Source: an uncultured Lachnoanaerobaculum sp. (lineage in GTDB: Bacteria; Bacillota; Clostridia; Lachnospirales; Lachnospiraceae). Taken from it: 40,282 bases of DNA. Shown here piece after piece: positions 34,111 through 40,282 of this stretch (position 1 is the first letter of the stretch; each line of letters begins with the position of its first letter). A model generated the notes under the pieces. The model was not told the origin of the DNA. It searched no databases and was given only the letters and a program-made list of their open reading frames with translations. The translations under genes were made by a program, and so were the position numbers. The stretch lies in the NCBI RefSeq assembly GCF_938015485.1, contig NZ_CALLVU010000156.1:1-40282 (forward strand), in the 5' to 3' direction.

Positions 34111-34809
34111 ATGATTGGTATAATCGGAGCTATGGAAGAGGAAATCTCAAAGTTAAAAGAGATTATGGACAATAAAGAAATACACACAATAGCCGGAATG
34201 GAATTTGTCAAAGGCGAAATTTCAAAAAAGCAGGTAACGGTGGTGCGTTCAGGTATAGGAAAGGTAAATGCCGCAGCCTGCACACAGATACTGATAGACA
34301 GATTCAAAGTTGATGCGGTTATCAATACAGGCATTGCAGGTTCACTGAAAAACGAAATCAATATAGGAGATATTGTGCTGTCTACAGATACCGTAATACA
34401 TGATATGAATGTGGAGGGTTTCGGCTACAAAAGAGGTCAGGTACCCAGAATGGATGTGTTTGCATTCCCCACAGATGATGCTTTAAGAAGTCTTGCAAAG
34501 AAAATCTGTGAAGAGGATTTGAAAGATATTTCGGTATTTGAAGGCAGAGTATTAAGCGGCGATGTTTTTGTGTCAGACAAGTCCGTTAAGGATGACTTGA
34601 AAGAAACCTTCGGAGGATACTGCACTGAGATGGAAGGCGCCGCCATAGCGCAGGTTGCATACCTCAACAAGGTAAAGGCGCTTATAATAAGGTCAATATC
34701 CGACAAGGCCGACGACAGCGCAAGCATGGACTACTCCGAGTTTGAGAAAAAGGCGATAGAACATAGTGTGAAACTGACAAAGAAGTTGATAGAAACCATA
34801 GACGGCTGA
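34111..34809 (+). CDS. mtnN: 5'-methylthioadenosine/S-adenosylhomocysteine nucleosidase
   Basis: The 232-residue enzyme splits adenine from MTA and S-adenosylhomocysteine in methionine salvage and the activated methyl cycle. It also feeds LuxS-dependent AI-2 synthesis where luxS is present. Features: N-terminal MIGIIGAMEEEI with Glu11, GSGIGKVNAA-like SGIGKVNAAACTQ, GIAGSL, the EMEGAAIAQVAY motif with Glu175, and catalytic Asp198 in RSISDKADDSASMDY. Length and order match E. coli Pfs/MtnN. GAGGAAG precedes ATG 34111. It is divergent from murG and apparently single-gene. Confidence 0.95.
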   Translation: MIGIIGAMEEEISKLKEIMDNKEIHTIAGMEFVKGEISKKQVTVVRSGIGKVNAAACTQILIDRFKVDAVINTGIAGSLKNEINIGDIVLSTDTVIHDMNVEGFGYKRGQVPRMDVFAFPTDDALRSLAKKICEEDLKDISVFEGRVLSGDVFVSDKSVKDDLKETFGGYCTEMEGAAIAQVAYLNKVKALIIRSISDKADDSASMDYSEFEKKAIEHSVKLTKKLIETIDG

Positions 34810-34817
34810 CTCCACTA

Positions 34818-34844
34818 TTGATAATAATATTCAGTTGGTATAAA
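34818..34844 (+). promoter_or_regulatory. Promoter for the pgi-glcK operon
   Basis: TTGATA (34818-34823), a short 15-base spacer and TATAAA (34839-34844) with TGG just ahead, an extended -10 that can make up for the spacing. The leader is about 60 bases. Confidence 0.55.
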
Positions 34845-34855
34845 ATACAGATAAC

Positions 34856-34878
34856 TTTGAGACTTGTTTTGTCTCAAA
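34856..34878 (+). promoter_or_regulatory. Stem-loop at the 5' end of the pgi transcript
   Basis: TTTGAGAC (34856-34863) and GTCTCAAA (34871-34878) pair perfectly over 8 bp around a 7-base loop, near the predicted 5' end of the mRNA. It is not followed by a T run and may protect the transcript from decay. Confidence 0.5.
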
Positions 34879-34912
34879 GAGTATCATTTATTAAGTTTGA
34901 AAGGCGAAAAAG

Positions 34913-36265
34913 ATGAGTAAGACAGTAAGTTTTGATTATTCAAAAGCAAGCAGATTTTTAGGAGCTGATGAGTTACAAAATTTTAAAACTATAACATTAA
35001 ACGCAAGAGATACACTGTTATCAAAGACAGGAGCGGGCAACGACTTTTTAGGATGGATAGATTTGCCGGTATGCTATGACAAAGAAGAGTTTGAGAGAAT
35101 AAAGGCGACAGCAAAGAAAATAAAAGAAGATTCGGATGTACTCTTGGTTGTTGGAATCGGCGGTTCATACCTCGGAGCAAGAGCGGCAATCGAGTTTTTA
35201 AGCCACAGCTTTTATAACTGCCTTGACAAGTCACAAAGAAACACACCACAGATAATATTCTGCGGAAACTCAATCTCATCAAAATATATTGCAGATATAA
35301 AGGACCTGTTAAAAGATAAAGATTTCTCAATCAATATCATATCAAAATCAGGAACCACAACAGAGCCGGCTATCAGCTTCAGAGTATTCAAAGAGATGCT
35401 TATAGAAAAGTACGGCAGAAAAGAAGCAAACAAAAGAATATATGCTACAACGGATAAGGCAAGAGGAGCACTGAAGTCGCTTGCAAACGAGGAAGGCTAT
35501 GAAAGCTTTGTCGTACCTGATGATATAGGAGGAAGATTCTCAGTACTTACAGCGGTAGGATTGCTTCCGATAGCCGTAGCCGGAATAGATATAGACGAAC
35601 TTATGGCAGGTGCCGCAGCGACCAGAGAAGAAGTACTCAAAAAGAACTTTGAAGAGAATCCTTCACTTTTATATGCAGCTGCAAGAAATATCTTCTTAAG
35701 AAAAGGAAAGAATATAGAAGTGACAGCCAACTATGAGCCAAGTCTTCACTATGTATCCGAGTGGGTAAAGCAGCTCTTCGGTGAGAGCGAAGGCAAAGAT
35801 AACAGAGGTATCTTCCCTGCAGCCGTAGACCTTACAACAGACCTCCACTCAATGGGACAGTATATTCAGGACGGTGCCAGAATAATGTTTGAGACGGTGC
35901 TTGATATAGAAAAGTCTCCTGCAGAAATACTTTTAAAAGAAGAAGAGACCGATACCGACGGAATGAACTACCTTGCAGGCAAGAGCGTAGACTTTGTCAA
36001 CAAGTCCGCAATGAACGGAACAATACTTGCACATAGTGACGGAGATGTACCGAATCTTAAGATAAATATCCCTGATATGAGTGCATTCTCACTTGGAAGC
36101 TTGTTCTACTTCTATGAGTTTACCTGCGGAGTCAGCGGATACATACTCGGAGTAAATCCGTTCAACCAGCCGGGAGTTGAAAGTTATAAGGCAAATATGT
36201 TCGCACTTCTCGGAAAGCCGGGTTATGAAAGCCAAAGAGAAGAACTTTTAAAGAGGCTTAGCTAA
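34913..36265 (+). CDS. pgi: Glucose-6-phosphate isomerase
   Basis: The product converts glucose 6-phosphate and fructose 6-phosphate in glycolysis. The 450-residue size is that of the Firmicutes form, shorter than the ~550 of E. coli. Sugar-phosphate isomerase motifs are clear: VGIGGSYLGARAAIEF, ISKSGTTTEPAISFRVFKEML, DDIGGRFSVLTAVGLLP, QYIQDGARIMFETV, and near the end NQPGVESYKANMFALLG with the catalytic lysine. AAAGGCG lies before ATG 34913. It leads a run of genes that ends with glucokinase, so two consecutive steps of glucose use share a unit. Confidence 0.97.
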   Translation: MSKTVSFDYSKASRFLGADELQNFKTITLNARDTLLSKTGAGNDFLGWIDLPVCYDKEEFERIKATAKKIKEDSDVLLVVGIGGSYLGARAAIEFLSHSFYNCLDKSQRNTPQIIFCGNSISSKYIADIKDLLKDKDFSINIISKSGTTTEPAISFRVFKEMLIEKYGRKEANKRIYATTDKARGALKSLANEEGYESFVVPDDIGGRFSVLTAVGLLPIAVAGIDIDELMAGAAATREEVLKKNFEENPSLLYAAARNIFLRKGKNIEVTANYEPSLHYVSEWVKQLFGESEGKDNRGIFPAAVDLTTDLHSMGQYIQDGARIMFETVLDIEKSPAEILLKEEETDTDGMNYLAGKSVDFVNKSAMNGTILAHSDGDVPNLKINIPDMSAFSLGSLFYFYEFTCGVSGYILGVNPFNQPGVESYKANMFALLGKPGYESQREELLKRLS

Positions 36266-36267
36266 AG

Positions 36268-36534
36268 ATGTTCAGACTTTGGGGTAGAATATTTAAAGAC
36301 AATCGTATGATAAAAGATCATGTGGCACAAGACGGTGACTACAGCAAGGACAGAAAGACCATGGTATTTGATACGATTAGGGAGATATGTCATAAGTTTG
36401 ATGTAGCGGAGCCGATATGGCTTTTGCCGAACATAGATGATTTTGCATACAGAGGTAAGGTCAGGTTTAATGCCGACAATTTTATAGAACAGATAGACTT
36501 TGACTATCTTGAAATACAGATAATCGAAGAGTAG
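36268..36534 (+). CDS. Conserved-looking 88-residue protein of unknown function
   Basis: The frame begins 2 bases after the pgi stop, so translation is probably coupled. The protein is soluble and has a basic start (MFRLWGRIFKDNRMIKDHV) and an acidic end (IDFDYLEIQIIEE). A central stretch AEPIWLLPNIDDFAYRGKVRF is rich in aromatics. There are no Cys pairs, signal peptide or membrane helices. I do not recognise the family. Position in the pgi unit, normal codon use and clean boundaries support a real gene. Its role may be regulatory for the unit, but the sequence does not show it. Confidence 0.75.
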   Translation: MFRLWGRIFKDNRMIKDHVAQDGDYSKDRKTMVFDTIREICHKFDVAEPIWLLPNIDDFAYRGKVRFNADNFIEQIDFDYLEIQIIEE

Positions 36535-36582
36535 GGGTCTATTATTTTGCCCCGGAAGAATAATATATAATGGAGAGTATAT

Positions 36583-37677
36583 ATGGCGGAACCTATATTA
36601 GACTATGAAAGCTTCTTTGAGGGTGCAAAAAATGCTTTGCTTGAGCTTGATACACTCAGTACGGAAGAACAAAGATTGAGCCTTGAAAGTGATAGAATAT
36701 CAAAGGCTATAGATTCGGAAAAAAAGGCTAGTGAGGATAAGATAGCCGATACCACCGCAAAGAGGCTCAAAGAGATAACTTCTACATATGACAGTGAGAT
36801 AAAAAAAGCCGAAGAGCAAAAAAGGGTAGTAGAAGTAAAAAAAGAAAAGGCGAAGAACAAAAAGATAAGTGAAAGAATCTCCGAAGAGACAAAGGACCTT
36901 AGAGAACATATCGCAGCGACAAAGTCTGAGATAAAGCAGGAAATGAAAAATGTAGGTATTCCGATATTCTGTAATACAAGGAGCTACTTTACATTTTATT
37001 TTCCGCATAAGTTCTTTGATTATATAAAGATACTTATAACTGTAGTGGTACTCTTTTTGGGATTGCCTGTACTTATATACAAGCTGATACCTGAGCATAA
37101 GCCGATATACCTTCCGTTTATATACTTTGTTATAGTGCTTATTACAGGCGGACTCTATATCATCATAGGCAACCTTACCAAAGCGAGACATAGAGACAGC
37201 CTTATGAAGATAAGAGCGATGAGAGACAATATAGACCATGATATGAAAAGAATTGTTCTTATCACAAAGGATATCAACAATGATTCGGCGGATGACAGAT
37301 ATGATCTTTCATCTTTTGACGAAGAGATACTGGCTGTAAGCGATAAGCTTTCAGATCTGAATGCAAAGAGAAATGCGGCTGTAAGCGACTTTGAAAACAA
37401 TACAAAAAAGATTATTGCGGATGAGATAAGGGAAAGCTCAAGAGAAAAACTTGAAAGTCTTTTGGGTGAGCTTGAGATGACAAAGAAAAGCTTAAGCAGT
37501 ATAGCGGACAGAAGGTCGCAGATAAATTTGACAATATCGGATAAATATGAATCATATCTTGGAAGAGGCTTCTTAAATACGGAGAAAATAGATGCGCTGC
37601 AAAAGTTGATAACAGACGGGGATGCAAACAACATCAGTGAAGCTATAGATCTGTATGAAAGAAGACAAAACGGGTAA
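36583..37677 (+). CDS. Coiled-coil membrane protein of unknown function
   Basis: The 364-residue protein has a layout of helix, membrane, helix. Residues about 20-125 are a charged coiled coil rich in E, K, S and A. Residues about 140-200 hold two membrane helices (FFDYIKILITVVVLFLGLPVLIY and IYLPFIYFVIVLITGGLYIIIG), and residues about 205-360 are again charged and helical. Both coiled-coil arms would lie on the same side, so it may be a scaffold clamped in the membrane. GGAGAG precedes ATG 36583. It is 48 bases after the 88-residue gene and 3 bases before the next. I do not know the family. Confidence 0.75.
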   Translation: MAEPILDYESFFEGAKNALLELDTLSTEEQRLSLESDRISKAIDSEKKASEDKIADTTAKRLKEITSTYDSEIKKAEEQKRVVEVKKEKAKNKKISERISEETKDLREHIAATKSEIKQEMKNVGIPIFCNTRSYFTFYFPHKFFDYIKILITVVVLFLGLPVLIYKLIPEHKPIYLPFIYFVIVLITGGLYIIIGNLTKARHRDSLMKIRAMRDNIDHDMKRIVLITKDINNDSADDRYDLSSFDEEILAVSDKLSDLNAKRNAAVSDFENNTKKIIADEIRESSREKLESLLGELEMTKKSLSSIADRRSQINLTISDKYESYLGRGFLNTEKIDALQKLITDGDANNISEAIDLYERRQNG

Positions 37678-37680
37678 GTG

Positions 37681-38919
37681 ATGATAGAAGATAAAGAACT
37701 GAAAAAGCGGGAAATAAAAAACAGAATCATAGACACTTCTACACTTGAAGAAGATACTCCAAGGTCCAGAAGAAAGCAAAATGCAGATATTTTTACACAA
37801 GGGAGGAGAGTTGTCATACTCCTCCTTGTTTTGGTAGGAGTCATAATATTAGGGCTTATCTTTCAAAACAGATTTAAAACCCATACAAAGTTCAAACTGA
37901 AGTGGATGCATGAATTAAGTGAAGGAAGCCTTGTAGACTATATAAGTCTTGGAAACGGTTTTTTGAAATATTCAAAAGACGGAGCGGTGTATCTGAAAAA
38001 AAACGGCAAGAATGTTTGGGTGGACAGCTATGAGATGAGCAACCCGAAGACCGATACCAACGGCAAGTATGCAATAGTCTTTGATGTCGGCAGTAAGCAG
38101 ATAGTGAGCTACACTAAGGAAGGAAAAGCGGCAAGTATAGACACGGAACTTCCTATAATAAAGGCGATAGTCTCAAAAAGCGGAGTGGTAACGGCGCTTG
38201 TGGAAGAATCGAGGTCTACAGATATAGTGTTTTTTGATAATGAAGGCAAAAAACTTGATATAATTGTAAAATCAAAACTCTCAGGAGACGGTTTCCCTAC
38301 AGATATTGCGATATCTCCTGACGGAACCGCACTTCTTGCCGCATTCCAGTATTTGAAGGGAAGCTCCATGATGGGAAGAGTGGTATTCTATGACTTTTCG
38401 GAGATAGGCAAAAATATGCCCAACAGAGTGGTGGGCGGTTTTGACGAAGAATTCGTCTCTTCAATGGTTGCAAGGGTAAAGTATCTGGATAAAATAAACT
38501 CGGTGGCAATCGCTTCGGACGGACTGTATTTTTTCTCATCAAAGAATATAGCGTCACCAAAGCTTGTAAAGACGATAAAGGCGGAGAATGATATAGAAGC
38601 GGTAGCATTTGAGGGAGACAGACTCTGTGTGGTATATAAAAACACCTCGGAAAAGTTCAATCATACATTATATGTATATTCAAAGACAGGAAGCGTATTG
38701 CTTAAAAAAGAGTTTGCGGGAGATTTTAATAAACTCGATATGCAAAAAGGATATATATATATGACAAAAAACGATAATGCTATTATAATGAATACATCAG
38801 GCGTAATAAAGTACAGCGGAAGCCTGGATGTAAATATCCATAAGATTGTAAAGAGCGGATTTTTATCAGGGTTTACAGTGCTTGGGGATAACGACTTTAG
38901 AGGTATAGTACTCAAATAA
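37681..38919 (+). CDS. Membrane-anchored beta-propeller-like protein (DUF5711-like)
   Basis: The 412-residue protein has a basic cytoplasmic N-terminus (residues 1-42), one membrane helix (about 43-63, VVILLLVLVGVIILGLIFQ) and a large outer domain with regular short beta repeats (GNGFLKYSKDGAVYLKKNGK, KQIVSYTKEGKAASI, DIAISPDGTALLAA, and others), which suggests a six- to eight-blade propeller. It resembles the Lachnospiraceae DUF5711 group. ATG 37681 follows the stop of the coiled-coil gene by 3 bases; GTG at 37678 is the next alternative. Together these two genes could form one envelope complex (inference). Function unknown. Confidence 0.7.
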   Translation: MIEDKELKKREIKNRIIDTSTLEEDTPRSRRKQNADIFTQGRRVVILLLVLVGVIILGLIFQNRFKTHTKFKLKWMHELSEGSLVDYISLGNGFLKYSKDGAVYLKKNGKNVWVDSYEMSNPKTDTNGKYAIVFDVGSKQIVSYTKEGKAASIDTELPIIKAIVSKSGVVTALVEESRSTDIVFFDNEGKKLDIIVKSKLSGDGFPTDIAISPDGTALLAAFQYLKGSSMMGRVVFYDFSEIGKNMPNRVVGGFDEEFVSSMVARVKYLDKINSVAIASDGLYFFSSKNIASPKLVKTIKAENDIEAVAFEGDRLCVVYKNTSEKFNHTLYVYSKTGSVLLKKEFAGDFNKLDMQKGYIYMTKNDNAIIMNTSGVIKYSGSLDVNIHKIVKSGFLSGFTVLGDNDFRGIVLK

Positions 38920-38938
38920 ACACGGCAAAGGAGAAATT

Positions 38939-39880
38939 ATGGAGCAGGTATGTGTAGGAGTTGACATTGGTGGAACAAGTGTAAAGCTGGGTATATTCAC
39001 ACTGAGCGGAACATTGCTCAAAAAGTGGGAGATACCTACAGAGCCGAAAAACGATACAAAGGCTCTTATTGAAAAGATAGGCAAGTCAATAAAAGAAAAC
39101 CTAAAAGAAGGCGGACTTTCACTTACAGACTGTGTAGGAGTGGGGATGGGAGTTCCGGGTCCTGTAATGCCCAACGGCTACATAGAAGTAGTTGTAAATA
39201 TAGGCTGGAAAGAAGTATTTCCTGCAAGAATCCTTTCAGACCTTTTGGACGGTATGCCTGTAGCACTTGGCAATGATGCCAATGTGGCGGCACTTGGTGA
39301 AGCATGGATGGGCGGTGCCAAACATATCAAGGATGTTGTGATGGTAACACTCGGCACAGGTGTAGGCGGAGGAATCATAATAGACGGCAAGATAGTACCG
39401 GGAAAACACGGACTTGGCGGTGAGATAGGACATATGCATGTGAGAGAGTCGGAGACCGAAAAGTGCAACTGCGGAGGTAAGGGCTGTCTTGAGCAGATAT
39501 CCAGTGCCACAGGAATAGTAAGAGAAGCAAAGAAACTGCTTGCAAAGAAAAAAGATACTTCAAGACTTGCACTGATAGAAGATTTGACAGCCAAGGATGT
39601 ACTTGATGCCGCAAAGGCCGGAGACAAGCTGGCTGTAGAAGTGGTCGATATAGTGGCAAAATACCTCGGAATAGCTCTGGCACATATAGCAATGACGGTG
39701 GACCCTGAGATATTTGTAATAGGCGGAGGCGTTTCAAAGGCCGGAGATTTCCTTATAGACAAGATAAGAGAAAAATTCATATACTACACACCTATCACAA
39801 AGAACAAGGCGGATATAGTAATAGCCAAGCTTGGAAACGATGCCGGAATATACGGTGCCGCAAAGCTTGTAATATCATAG
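38939..39880 (+). CDS. glcK: ROK family glucokinase
   Basis: The product phosphorylates glucose with ATP in the cytoplasm. Signs over 313 residues are the ATP-binding start VGVDIGGTSVKLGIF, GVPGPV, the sugar site NDANVAALGEAWMGG, GTGVGGGIIIDGKI, GEIGHMHV with the zinc-ligand histidine, and the ROK zinc motif CNCGGKGCLEQ. No DNA-binding domain precedes, so it is a kinase rather than a ROK repressor. AAAGGAG lies 6 bases before ATG 38939. It is the last gene of the unit starting with pgi, the two being connected by three unknown genes. Confidence 0.93.
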   Translation: MEQVCVGVDIGGTSVKLGIFTLSGTLLKKWEIPTEPKNDTKALIEKIGKSIKENLKEGGLSLTDCVGVGMGVPGPVMPNGYIEVVVNIGWKEVFPARILSDLLDGMPVALGNDANVAALGEAWMGGAKHIKDVVMVTLGTGVGGGIIIDGKIVPGKHGLGGEIGHMHVRESETEKCNCGGKGCLEQISSATGIVREAKKLLAKKKDTSRLALIEDLTAKDVLDAAKAGDKLAVEVVDIVAKYLGIALAHIAMTVDPEIFVIGGGVSKAGDFLIDKIREKFIYYTPITKNKADIVIAKLGNDAGIYGAAKLVIS

Positions 39881-39958
39881 TCGGGGTTGACTTTTTGCTG
39901 ATTAAAGTTTATCATCATACATGAGATGAACGAAACAGCTCATTATAATCACAATGCG

Positions 39959-40005
39959 AAAGGGGGTGTGAAAAAACTCGATTGAGTTTTTTCGCATCTC
40001 CCTTT
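39959..40005. repeat. 47-base palindromic repeat / terminator, copy 2
   Basis: GAAAAAACTC (39970-39979) pairs perfectly with GAGTTTTTTC around GATT, and outer arms AAAGGG/CCCTTT extend the hairpin, ending in five T residues (40003-40007). It closes the glcK unit. It is nearly identical to the reverse complement of 14776-14822. Confidence 0.88.
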
Positions 40006-40088
40006 TTGCAATTATTGTGTATAAATGACTAAAATCATACGCAAAAAAAGCACACTTCCCCTACCCCATAGAAATTCTTTTTTTGAAT

Positions 40089-40282
40089 CTATGCGGCAGT
40101 TCTGTTTCTTGTCTTTTTTTTCTGATATTTATATAAATTATGGCCTATCGCCACGAGTAAAACTTCCAGTTTGACTGAATGAATACCTCTTCGGACAATT
40201 CTCTTGTACCAACGGTCGTTTTTCATAATTCCGAAAGTGCCTTCTGCTTGTATCGAACGGTTCATTCGTAATAACGCACCGT
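40089..40282 (-). mobile_element. IS1182-type transposase, C-terminal part (cut by window edge)
   Basis: On the minus strand an open frame enters at 40282 and ends at TAG (40091-40089). It reads RMNRSIQAEGTFGIMKNDRWYKRIVRRG, then HSVKLEVLLVAIGHNLYKY and a basic tail; this is the C-terminal DDE region (final catalytic Glu in QAEGTFG) of IS1182/DUF4096-like transposases. The rest lies beyond the window, so whether the element is whole is unknown. A hairpin-forming stretch (about 40069-40092) after the stop may be its terminator. Confidence 0.85.

Noticed and set aside
36541..36582. Internal promoter with TATAAT at 36566-36571
   Set aside because: No fitting -35 box, and the start would lie only about 5 bases before the ATG.
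1..40282. CRISPR array or prophage
   Set aside because: No regularly spaced direct repeats, integrase, or phage structural genes are seen.

Overview
The window looks like chromosomal DNA of a low-GC Clostridia member, most likely Lachnospiraceae. This is inferred from strong AGGAGG-type ribosome sites, heavy use of ATA and AGA codons, sigma-A-type promoters, and typical gene neighbourhoods (serC-serA-DUF1015, pgi-to-glucokinase, RNase Y). A Lachnoanaerobaculum-like oral genus is possible, but this cannot be settled from the sequence alone.

Layout. 1-445: tRNA-His, tRNA-Gln and a 42-residue membrane miniprotein between two terminators. 660-5203: branched-chain amino acid genes leuB-ilvD-ilvB. 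5255-7510: serine genes serC-serA. 7511-8284: a small disrupted patch with a broken gene remnant, a perfect 12-bp terminator hairpin and an EXLDI-type protein on the minus strand. 8285-10411: DUF1015, a minimal YgjP-like metallohydrolase and a DUF1700/HAAS membrane protein. 10412-10853: a gene-free stretch with a candidate structured RNA, a terminator and a near-consensus promoter for a secreted NlpC/P60 hydrolase. 11769-12551: a GNAT-like protein.

12620-22100 is the most notable region, a variant Ter (tellurite/chemical stress) system. It holds PRTase-TRSP and PRTase-PELOTA proteins, a citrate-lyase-like C-C lyase on the opposite strand, an unusual fusion of a YceG-like module to a trypsin/HtrA-like protease, a large YceG protein with internal repeats, TelA and two TerD proteins. 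A PMCA-like calcium P-type ATPase follows at 22209-24878. Known Ter biology suggests that the PRTase, lyase and PELOTA proteins form a biosynthetic or RNA-linked module, while YceG, TelA, TerD and the ATPase form a membrane-linked calcium-binding complex.

25044-27754: RNase Y and a secreted cell-wall-binding repeat protein. 27892-29640: an AT-rich three-gene cassette, DUF488 / dual-OB-like / DUF488, that looks acquired. 29740-34029 (minus strand): lacZ and a stand-alone murG, with murG divergent from mtnN through two promoters whose -10 boxes overlap. 34913-39880: pgi, three uncharacterised genes (two of them membrane proteins) and a ROK glucokinase, apparently one transcription unit. 39959-40282: a palindromic repeat, also present at 14776-14822, and the 3' end of an IS1182-type transposase cut by the window edge.

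All functional calls rest on reading motifs by eye. No database search or folding program was run.
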